From positions 8,494,208 to 8,558,207 of the forward strand of contig OZ025215.1 in assembly GCA_964019055.1 (NCBI GenBank): DNA of 64,000 nucleotides. Reading direction: 5' to 3'. Both the position numbers and the translations under genes were made by a program. How positions within the stretch are numbered: the stretch's first letter is position 1; every line of letters starts with the position of its first letter. This DNA is from Anthopleura xanthogrammica. Taxonomy: Eukaryota; Cnidaria; Anthozoa; Actiniaria; Actiniidae. Below the pieces are notes generated by a model. The model did no database searches, was not told where the DNA came from, and saw nothing but the letters and a program-made list of their open reading frames with translations. Positions 37,595-48,600 of the stretch are shown in pieces.

Positions 37595-38675
37595 CTTTCC
37601 TCTTTTTCTCTCTGGCGATTTTCCCCAGAAATTTTTACTCTCCCTTTTCCCTGTTTCTAGTAGCTTTTTAAGTAAGTTTAGTAGAGTATTTCTTAGTGAT
37701 TCTCCTTCCTAAATCAAACGTAGGAAATGGAACATTTTGTGTCTTTCTTAATCGGAAGAATTTCCAAACTTTAACCCATTAAATTCGCAAGACAACTGCA
37801 AAAATTCTGTCATTTGAGATACTTCATTCGCCACGTCAAAACCCATGGCATTTATATCTTTACCGCATCTAAGCCACAGTCTCGTCAGTGGACAGTTTTC
37901 TAAGACTTAAAAACTCGAAAGCTGTTCACTGAGACTGCATCATGTTGTCTGCCACTTGGTCTCACCGAATTTTACCCAAGAGATCACCACCCTTAACTAG
38001 TTTTCTTACCTATTTTCCTATACTAGTTTTCTTACCGTGTATAGCTGTTTTGATTCTTTGAGCAGAGTCGAGATGAGCTGGTCAGTTTGATTTAGTTCAG
38101 CAAGCTTTGTTTATGGAGTGTGAGTTCAGTTCTCTTGATAGGTATATATAGTACAGCCAGTTGATCAAGGAATGGAAGGCCCCAGAATTACTTCGCAGTC
38201 AGTAGTGCTCCGTCAAGTTAGGAAGTCTGAGATAGAGAGAGAGAGAGAAGAGAGAATGCTTAAAGCAAAAATTTCGAAGTCTAACAAAGCAGAGAGATCA
38301 AATAACACGGAATAAACCTTGTATTTTTCCGCTCTTTCAGGAGCTTGTCTGCTGAGCTTTGGGTCGAACGGATTACTAATCAAAAGAAAAAGGTATTACA
38401 GAAGGAATTATAGAACTTTTTGAATGACAAGTGATTGACGGGGCTGTTCGATATCATCTTAAAACCTTCTATCTTTGACAAGAATAAGGACGGAAAATAT
38501 CTGCCGAAGTATATTCTTGGAAATATTTAAAGCGTTCTTCAAACCAGACGTACTATCCACTGAGCAAGGTTTATATTCAATAGATAAACAAACTCGAAAA
38601 CAACACAAACTCGAGGCATCGATTTACTGCAAAAATTAACGTTCAATTATTCTCTAAGATTGGTTGACAGATGCT

Positions 38676-38689
38676 GTAGCCATGGTAAC
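38676..38689 (+). promoter_or_regulatory. Exact X-box in the GLIS-RFX spacer
   Basis: GTAGCCATGGTAAC matches GTNRCC(0-3)RGYAAC at every position, with a 2-bp spacer. It lies 11 kb upstream of GLIS and 7 kb downstream of RFX. A distal element is possible; roughly 0.5 exact matches are expected by chance in 64 kb. Confidence 0.35.
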
Positions 38690-40493
38690 GTAAGGGGCTG
38701 GGGCTAAAGTAGTGAAAGGGCTGTTCTTAACATTAGTATTTCCAAGTGATAGTTCTGTCAGCACAATTAGCATGGTACATCGAATCTCGAGCACTTTCCC
38801 ACCTATTTCCGATTGGAATTTAGTAGTCTCGATAAGGCTAACCATTATCGTAGCCAAAGACTCGCTCTTTGATTGACATCTCGCTAATGTCTGCCAATTC
38901 TGACAGGCCAGTTTTCGCCCCGTTAGGAGTGGCTTGGGGGATTCAGCGACACTTGGAAACTTAGCTTTTGTTCTCTCTCACCCTGTTATGCCTCCTTTGT
39001 AAGGTGTATTTTAGACCAAGATTTTCTATTTTTACTCCTCATGCCTTCAAAATAATATCTCATTTTTATCGTTCTTTTTTACTAAGAACCGTACTTTGTC
39101 GACAACTTTTTGTCACAATACGTTCAATAAATCTTTCTAATGTTTCTTGGCCGTCCATATCAGCTTCTAAAAATGCTTTTCAAGTAGTAAAATACGATTA
39201 AAACCTTACGAACTGGGCCCGATATTGGCCCTTTTATCCTTAAAACACATATCTTACTTACTCGTCTAGTACCCAGTAATTAAGGTCTACCAACACAATC
39301 TACTAGTCTTTTGTGCCTTTAATGCAATAATTCTCTCTTTACAACTAAGGCGATAGGCCCTCAAACCTCGTAAAAGGGGACAAAGCTTCTATACTAAGGT
39401 CTCGGTATTGGCTTTCCAGCTCTACAAACATCATCCGTTTGGACTGTTCAACAAAGTCTATTTGATTTAAACTCTTAATATTCTCTTACACCAGATTAAC
39501 TGCAGATTACACAATAATTTGTCCAAATATTTATGCCGTTTATTATCACAATCCGCACACCATATTAGAAAAACAAGGCCTGGATGTCCTTGAAAATGAA
39601 ATATAAAATACCTTTTTATTCCGATTTTGAAACTCGGGTTAATTCACGAAGTTGCAAATATTTATTATGATAACCTTCAAACAATCAGGCGAGTTCAGTT
39701 CTTTTTCTCTTGAAATGTTTGCTACCCAAAACTGAAAAACATTTTAAGCTTGTTGACTCAGAGTTGAATAGCATAATAAGTTGGTTCCCATTCCAATTTT
39801 TATTCACTCAAAGTCAATAATTACCATAAATAAAGAGGTAAAAACTCACTAAATAGTTAACTAGTTTGACAATCTGCAAAAGGAAAACCACTCAGTTGGA
39901 CTGACTGACAAGCCAACATTTTGGCTTCTCATGCGGCACTCAACGGATTCAGGAAAAAAATTATTTTTCAAAAAATCAAAAGTTCTGGCCATTTTTCGAC
40001 CATCGAAGAAGCTAAAGCCTTGCTTAGAAAAAGATGTGCACGCTTACTTTGGAAAAACATTTTGGAGAACAAAAACAAATTCTGGCCATTTTCAGACTAT
40101 CAAAGACGGAAACCAAAGCTGAGCTTAAAAAACCTGCACGTATATTTTGAAAAATGAGATATTAAAGTAGACAAAATAACTGGAACTATTTTCCGTAAAA
40201 CCCGAGATGAAACCTTTCTTTCGTTCCGCGCATCCAGGACTGAATACGTGATTCGCTATTTGTTCAAATAAACTTGAAAAGCAATAGATCAGTAGCATGA
40301 TTTACCCGAAAACAACATTATTGTTTGTTGTTCACTTGGATTGAAATCTCATGTCTTTTTCTTGGCCTCTTTGCCTCATATGAACATTGCATTTATGATC
40401 ACTATTTTCGTGTGAGGCGTGACTGCCGTGAGTTTTGTGTTTTTGATAACAGTGCATTCATCCATTTTGACATTCAAGACAAGAATAAAGTAT

Positions 40494-41151
40494 ACTTTGA
40501 TCCGTTGCGTTAAATTATATAAGAAGTCTTATAGGAACCAAAAAAATACAAATAAACAAACAAACAAACAAACGAAAAATAAACAAACAAATTAAACAAA
40601 GAAACTAACTAAAAGAAGATAAACGCAGTTTCTGGTTGTTGTAGCCAAGAAACAAGAAATACTTTGTCTAAAATATTATTGTACGTGGGAATAACCATAT
40701 TGTTTACGTTTGTTTCTTCCACTATTTTTTGTTGTTGAATATTTTACCGTGCTTTCGCACTTCTAGTGCATCATCAGGGCGAAAAGTAGGTCTTACAATG
40801 ATTCAAATTATTTAAAGACTATAAGCGCGCGCGATTTGCGTTTTACGAATATAAGGACCAATCAGAGAAACAATACGATCTACTAGAAGTGCGAAAGCTT
40901 GGTAAAATATATAAATGGGGAAAAAAAGAAATAGTGGAAGAAACAAACGTAAACAATATGGTTATTCCCACGTACAATAATATTATAATAATATAAACTT
41001 GTTTCTTGGCTACAACATTCAGAAACTGCGTTTATCTTCTTTTAGTTAGTTTCTTTGTTTAATTTGTTGTTTATTTTTCGTTTGTTTGTTTGTTTGTAGT
41101 TTTTTGGTTCCTATAAGACTTCTTATATAATTTAACGCAACGGATCAAAGT
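40494..41151. mobile_element. Large foldback element, about 658 bp
   Basis: Arms of about 270 bp (40494-40767 and 40882-41151) are inverted copies, starting CTTTGATCCGTTGCGTTAAA and ending TTTAACGCAACGGATCAAAG. They separate at ACTAGAAGTGCGAAAGC. The 114-bp centre contains CGCGCGCG-like sequence. Arms hold AAAC-rich runs. No transposase ORF. The left centre edge carries CTGATGA and GAAA around a short hairpin on the minus strand. Confidence 0.9.
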
Positions 41152-41159
41152 TTTCTTCT

Positions 41160-44130
41160 GCATTATCCAATATTCAGTATTTACAAGGAAACCCCCTTTC
41201 ACTGATACCAAACGAACATTTCGGCTTATTTTGGACCGGTTCGAGTATCACGATATGAGTTTCCTTGTGAAAACAGCCCAAACTCCAAAGGCTTAAATAG
41301 AACATTAGCTAATGAGGTAGTTAAGGCTTACTTTAAAAAAATTGGTAGTGGTAGTGGTAGTGGTACAGTGTTAGTAGTAGTTGCATTATCAGTTACAACT
41401 CTTAGTCCTATCAGTTATTTTAATGCAAAGCTCAACGTATACAGAAGGATTTCTTATGTTCAAACAGTGGCATTTCTGTGTAATATATATGTATTGAAGT
41501 CACACGAAACAGGTTAAATATTGGTCGCTTCGAGGAATATTTATCGCTTTAAATGTGGTCGCAAAAATGTTGTGTAACCTAAGATCGGAAATATCTCGCT
41601 TTGCGCCGAAGTCTTGTCGAAGTACTCCGACTACCGTCCGATGACCTAGTAGTGCGACACAGCATTTTATCCAGTAAGATATTATTTACAAACCTGATAT
41701 TTGTTGATCTTTGCTATATGACTTCCCCTTGTGCCACAGCTCGACTAATGAAGTTGCGATCGCAGAACTATCTGCACAAGTTCGCAGCTGACACATAATT
41801 AAGTAATTTATCCAAAAACAGCGGTGATTAAAATTAAATAGCAATAATAAACAGCCTTGCTTCTCAAAAACAACCAAAGCTAAACAAAGGAAAAAACTTC
41901 AACAGCGCAAAGCATGTGAAAGAGAATAGACCCCACTACTCGTTAGAACAAAACAATTAATTTCAGAAATATTTTAGTAAAGGTTTACAACGTCAAGGTC
42001 ACTGAGTCCTCATCAATTCTGACGGTTGTTTTGGAGACGATTTCGCGTAAAGTGTTTGAATAAAAGAAAGCGACTTTCGCATGCTGCGTGACCCCATGAT
42101 GGGTCATAGTACTAAACCACGCCTATCCGTAAAGGACGTAAACACAGAGCGGATCTTCCCTACTGGTAAACAAATGTATATGAATATATAGAGAGAGAAA
42201 GGGAAGGATAAATTATCTATAGTTAGATGTATCAATCACATAATTCAAAAGGACTCCGTCAGGAACGCATTTTAGTTGTTGGAAGCCTACGGCAGCCAAA
42301 TGGCGGCGCGGTGGGACGCATCATGACATGAACCCTGTTTTCGCGCACGTCTTCAAGGAATAACATCATCTTTATCCAATTAACTTGATAACCAATACAT
42401 TTGTATCAATTATTTTGTTATTCTCTATTAAGTAGAGTATTTGTTCGGGACTGTATGAGACTACGGTTTTATTGAATCTTTTTTGTTTGATGATTTAGCG
42501 GAGAAGTTATAAGCATCCTGTTTGTGCCAAACGCGAAACGTCAGCTGAAAATTTAAAAAATTCTTTCAGAAAATTAGTGAAAAGGGACCGCAAACTAAAA
42601 ACGGATTTCCAAGGGGTAGACAAACGAAAGAATATTCGTAATTAATGAGAAGGTTGGCAAAAGATTAAGTGAAATACAGGGAAACGATGAAAACGTGATG
42701 TCTAGCGTTTGCGGGATGAAAAAACGTGATACAGTGTTTAATTTACAAAGTGACTGGTAAATGCGATACTCTACGGGAGGTTGTCCCAAATGGACGAACG
42801 ATTCCATGCATTCGGTTACTGCTTATGCTGTACGTCATGAACACTCAAATGGCTTTCCATTGCTTTTATCTAGGCATATGATCGTGTCTCAGCGAGTACC
42901 GGTAAATAACTCTATATGCAAACTGTGGAACGAGAGTCCCTTGTCTTCCACTTTACGCCCCCTTCCTATTAGATCATCTCCTTTTACACGGAGATGAAAA
43001 CAAAGGACTAGAAGATGTAGAAAGCATCTGTTTAGGACCCATTTGTATGAAGAAGGGTAGTCCTAGTCATAGGGAATAACTGGGGGGAAAGAGTTAGTCC
43101 TGATAATTAAGAAGGATCACTTGACCCTTCATCTAGCTAGGGCAGATAGTGATAAAATTTCCAAGCATGGTGGGTCTTTCTTGGAAAGACACCTGAAACG
43201 TCTAAATTTTGTGAGCAGTATAATATACACTAGGAAGTGCACCTTTTTGAATACAGACCTAAACAGACCTAGATATTTTAAAATCTGCTGATATTTTCTT
43301 CGCTCGGATGTTAAAAGACTTACTAACTTTCATTTCAAATCAGTTCTCAACCTTTATGAGATTCTTTTAACGCACTAAGTCAAACTTCTTTTAAGGAACT
43401 AGTTTCGTCTCTTGTTAGACCTTATCAAACCTTAAAGTTCGTTATATTTTTTAAATTATCTTCAGAGAACCAGGTCTGAGAAGTGGCCTGGGAAATGAGA
43501 AATTAAACAGTCACTTTCTAAATAAAGAAAGAGTTTTATTTTTTCACTTTTATCAAGGTTATACAAGATGCATGACAGATCATTAGCAATTGAACAATTT
43601 ATAGAAAGAAAAAAATAAAATACTTTATGAATAACAAAAACATGACAGCTCATAGATCAATCATTTTAAAATTAATCAGTCTTTCACTTGAACTTATGAT
43701 TGAAGTGTTTTGAATATGACTTAGGATCTAAGGATAACTGTTTTTCAAGTAAAAAATTCACTTTCCTTTTAACTATCCACAAATAACATAAGGTCAAATA
43801 TTGATATTTATACCATTAACTTAGTTAAGTTGTTAACCTTGTAAATTATTTTTAAGGCTAAATATTTAGGAATAATATCCCCTAAAATTTAAAAACACTT
43901 TGAATACTTATTTCTGTGAATCATGAAAAAAAATCTGCATTCCCAGGTAGAGGGAAAATGATTGTTCAAAGCCTGTCCTTCACATGCAAATGGACTTGCT
44001 GAAAAATATGGGATAAATGTGGCACCTTATGCAGTTTTCAATGAACAAGGCTAAAGAAGTTTTCCTTCTTTTTCTCCGCACTCACCATGTTGGTTGAATA
44101 GATCTTTCCCGAATTCACTTGATTGACCAC
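41160..44130. other. Distal GLIS-RFX spacer
   Basis: No gene supported. A YY1-like AAATGGCGGCG occurs at about 42299 and a GTGGTAGTGGTAGTGG run near 41347. Nothing else recognised. Confidence 0.45.
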
Positions 44131-44302
44131 AAAACAATGGCTTGAAGTCAAGGTTGGACTTGACAAAATACAGTACGAGTCTTGACTTGGAGCCATTGTT
44201 TGATGGTCACTCAAGTGAATATTTCAGGAAAGGTCTATTTTTAAGAACTGTTTTTGGATACTTTAGTGTTTTACCTATCTTAAAAGACAATCAATTATAC
44301 AG
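44131..44302 (+). repeat. Dispersed repeat, copy 2 (pair of 20085-20297)
   Basis: The 98-bp right part is nearly identical to 20200-20297, including GGTCACTCAAGTGAATATTT. Copies 24 kb apart on the same strand suggest recent dispersal. Confidence 0.8.
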
Positions 44303-44324
44303 GAAATCAGGAAAGGCCTATTAA

Positions 44325-44779
44325 AACAAAATATTTTGTTAATGTAATTATATTTATTTATTTAGAGTGAATTTAGTCACACTGTTGAATAGCTAGATAC
44401 ATTTCTCTAACTTAGATAACTATTTAGGTGACGTCACCTAAAATAGTAAATGGGCGCCAAAGTAATGCTCATGCAAATCCAAGGGTTTACTTTACCAAAG
44501 AATGTGTGAAGAGATTGTTACTTTTATCACTGTTTTCCCCCCTGATCTCAGTAGCCATTTACTTGTGGATTCAAATTTATGTGACGTCAGCTTAAATAGT
44601 AAATAACTTATCTAATTTAGGTGATGTCAACTATTCAACAGTGTGAGTAAATTCACTCTATTAATTTTACAAGTAGATACGAATATATATTTGATAATAT
44701 TTATAATCAATATTTGTATCTACTAGTAAAGTTAATAAATAAATAAATAAATAAATATAAATACATTAACAAAATCTTA
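44325..44779. mobile_element. Nested foldback elements with CRE sites
   Basis: Outer arms (AAAATATTTTGTTAATG / CATTAACAAAATCTT, with ATTTATTTATTTA against TAAATAAATAAAT) enclose an inner element at about 44364-44660 (AGAGTGAATTTAGTCACACT / AGTGTGAGTAAATTCACTCT). A third hairpin follows at 44661-44742 (AAGTAGATACGAATAT / ATTTGTATCTACT). Two perfect TGACGTCA sites lie at 44429 and 44582 in the inner element. Confidence 0.8.
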
Positions 44780-45027
44780 TATACCAGCCAACATGGATAA
44801 TTGCAAACCACACAAAGTTCGGCCAAAGAGCAGAAACATGCAAAGTAACAGTTCAATATTTCAAATATAAACAAATAAACATCAAAGTATTTCTCTTAAA
44901 GTAAAGCTATCAACTTATTACCTTATGTATAAAGTAACTTTAAAGTATATGCAAGAAGAATAAAAATATGACTGTAGTGTGTGTATGTGGGTTTAAGTGT
45001 GGTAGCAGCCTAAAAGCCACTATTGCG

Positions 45028-45239
45028 GTGCGACGCGCCTTACCATGGCCACCCAATAAATTTTTAAACTTGCTGAATAATTTCAACTTGGCATGTTTTT
45101 GGTCCTTTCTGTTGCAAATATGAATAAAATCTTTGCTGACACAACTTTGACCTCACATGAAAATGTACAAATTCTTGATGTACTTGTAAAAATACTTGTA
45201 AAAAACTTAATTGGGTGGCCACGGTCAGGTGCGTCGCAC
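45028..45239. mobile_element. GTGCGACGC MITE, 212 bp
   Basis: Ends GTGCGACGCGCC and GGTGCGTCGCAC, then CATGGCCACCCAATAAATTT against AATTGGGTGGCCACGG. A partial relative lies at 6608-6680. Between the RFX stop and the nested foldback. Confidence 0.85.
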
Positions 45240-45614
45240 AATAACTATAGATCTACCAGCTATCTTACGATTCTACTCTCCATCAAGCTTTGCTGTATTT
45301 AGTATGGATTATTTACAAGCAATGTCACCAGAGTGGATAATGGCATAATGGATATACAAATAATATACACAAGTTATTCTTGTGCATGGAGCTTTGAAAA
45401 AGTTCCAAATCATTTTAAAGTTACAGGATGCAAGCTCTAATTTTATAAAAGCATTCATTTAGTTTTTTAAAAATGGTATTTAACATTTGCTTTCCCTTAT
45501 ACCTCTAAGTCCAGTGCATTAACCTGGATTATCAATACAATTCTATGTGTTACTGTACTAAAGTTCTAAATGAAATGATTATATCCTGTTTTGGTTAGTT
45601 GGAATATATGATAT

Positions 45615-48600
45615 TTAGCTTTGTCTTGCTCTCTTAGGTTCTGGCTCAACTGACTCTGAGGATGGCACAGGAGGTACCAACAGATCACCAAGGTTACCAT
45701 CATTTTCACCATCTGCAGAGACAGAGAACAAACACAGATTGGTATAGATTATATTTTCTATAGCTTACAGTTTTTTCTCAAAGACTTCAAAACTTTACTG
45801 CTGTATTCATTGCTACATGTTGATCAAGACAACAGTTGCGACATGGGAATCGAGCAATAGAGGCTTTACACCATCATGTGATGGCAGCCATGACAGGAGG
45901 GCACAACAATAGTCTTTTTCCCCTGGGAAACTGAATTATTTCATATGTAAATCATATTAGACTAGATTCAATTGTCCCTGCCTCCTGTCATGGCTGCAAT
46001 CACGTGATGGTGCAAAGCCTGTATAGACTGCTGTCAATCAAATGAATTGTTTGGTACCTTTACATACTCTGATTGATGGCAGTGTGTTGCCTTATTTCTA
46101 TGTTGTGACTGTTAGGATCACTATTAAGTTGGTCTTCCAAACCACATCAAGGTCCAACCATTTGCAAACATAATAGGCTGTACTTTTCCCCCCACATTAT
46201 TACTATTACAGTAACTATTACACCGACATCAAGGTTTCTACTTACTTTGGTTGCCTAGGAGACTGTTTTCTACAGCATCTAACCCCATTGCCAGGGCAGA
46301 ACCAAGGCCAACATACTGGAAAACAATGGAAATGATTGTCATGATGATGTTGATAACTATAGTATTGTTATATCAAAATCGTGGTAGTTTCTACAGACTA
46401 CAGTTTAATAGAATCTATTAGGGGCTTGAAATAACAGCCAGTCAACAAACAATGTCCAGCCAGAATTGGAACTTGTCAGTTGAAATCTTTGCCTTGCTGG
46501 TCATTTTGACCAGTAACATTCAGCCAGAAACATTGTATGACCAAGCTAAAATTAATTTGGCCGGTCATCATGGCCGACGACTGACCAGCTGTTATTTCAA
46601 GTCCTGCTATTATCAATAGGTTTTGGAAATTTTTTCTATTTTCAAAGAAAAGGTCAAAAATATAAATATAAACACTAATTCAAACTTAGATCACATGTCA
46701 GTCTCATGAAAATATGATTTGTTGTTAGAGTCATATCCATATTCTCATGTCTTTTGTTGCATAAACATTAAACAAAGAAATGATACTGTAGAAAATGACA
46801 TGTGGTCTGATATGAGAAATCAGTGGATTAGGTCAATAATTATTGTAACATACCTCTCCCATTACAGAGATAGGAGAAGCACCAATAGCCTTGGAGACCT
46901 TGTGTTCCACCAAGTAGAACATGTACTCATCATACAACAAACGGATCAAGTGGAATGAACCAAAGCTGGCAGCACTGCGAAGGGTCAGGTCACGGATGAT
47001 CATTGAACTAGAGAAAGATTGATTAAAAGGTCAGTTTAGAGCACTTCAAATTTTATCAATACCCTGTAACAACCACTGGGCTTATCTAAGTCAGGGCACA
47101 AGTAACTTACAGATCGAAACTTAAAACAACCACTGGGCTTATCTAAGTCAGGGCATGGCTAACACACAGATGGAACCCTGAAACAACCTCTTATTTATTA
47201 TTATTAGCTGATCAAGGCCAGGAAACAGATAAAAATGAAATAATTGGTAAGTGCACTACCCAGGCCTTCATATAATAGTATGATAAAATGTTTGTATTAA
47301 AGGACGTCTAGAAGCACTGCATATGTTATCCTAGATACAGTACCTGTAAAAGGACCACTTGAGAAGGAATTGTTTGGCTGCTTTTGGATATCCATCACCA
47401 CCTTCTTGGGGCTTGAGGAACTGATCAACAACCCCTTCTAACCATGTTGCCCACTGCTCAAGGGAGTTCTAAATAAATATAATACAAGTTAATACAGGAA
47501 GTTTTACACTTGCAACTGTTGATACATTGTGGTTTCTGAAGGTTTCTCCTTGATTTTTCATAAAGGAAAGTCTTTGAATGTGATGCATAGGTTGACTGTT
47601 GGCAATGATTCTATACTGTAGTCAAGGACGATAGTGGTATTATACAAAGTAGTTGATACAAGTAGGTCATATATATGGTACCTGTTGCTGAAGGGTTAGC
47701 TTAAAGTCCTGTTCAATCCTGTAAACCAAGTGGTCATCACACTGACAAACCCAAGCTGCTTGTTCCTACATACATGTAAAACAAAGTTATATTAGCACAC
47801 ATACTGTACTACTGATATGTCAAAAGGAATGCCTATCCAGCTGAGCCAACAACTAATAGACCATTTCACAGTTGTCATCAATCAACCTCAGCCTCAATAG
47901 CATGTAATTTATTCTTTAGAATTTGACTAAAGCCCATGGAAGTTTTAGGTGTTTCAATAAATATTTTTGAAAGTGCTCATGCATCTCGAAAATGATCTAT
48001 TGTTTGATGTTTTGTTTTGAAAGCATTTCTTGAGTCATTTTTAGATCAATCACAGATGAAATATCACTCTGATTAAGAGTTTTAAACTTAAAATGTATTG
48101 GATTCAATTGTCAATATTTTTCAGGTAGAAAAAAGTTCTTGAACACAGGACCGGCCATAAAAAATCATAGCATACAGCTGGATACAGTCATCTAAAATAG
48201 GTTTGATAGTGTAGTGGTCCAATATATCCAGTCAATCTCACCTGTACATTGGCAAAGTCAACCCTGTTGAGATCACTAAGCATCTGGCTGATCTGAGATG
48301 GATTCTGTAGGACAGCACGGGCTGCCTGGGCCAAATGGTTCAAGGATGTATATCTGCGCAGTGTTTGGGCAAAGGCACAGCAAGTTGAGACCTAACAAAC
48401 ACAACAATATAGAACTTTAATATGATGACATGAATAATATAGAGTCTAGAGTGCAGTGCAATCACTTTTTACACAAGGAGACAAAAATTCCGTCAAAGCA
48501 CATACAGAACAAAGAAATAACGTTTGTGGGTCTAGAAACTAAACCCTTGGCTACGGTAGTGGGTCCAGGGAGTGTCCATTGTTACACAGAACACCCCCCA

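Noticed and set aside
38654..38857. 67-aa minus-strand open frame around the spacer X-box
   Set aside because: No domain, no convincing splice context and no recognisable similarity.
46250..46264. X-box in RFX exon 46246-46315 (GTTGCCTAGGAGAC)
   Set aside because: Fits only the loose consensus, which is expected dozens of times by chance in 64 kb; it lies in coding sequence.
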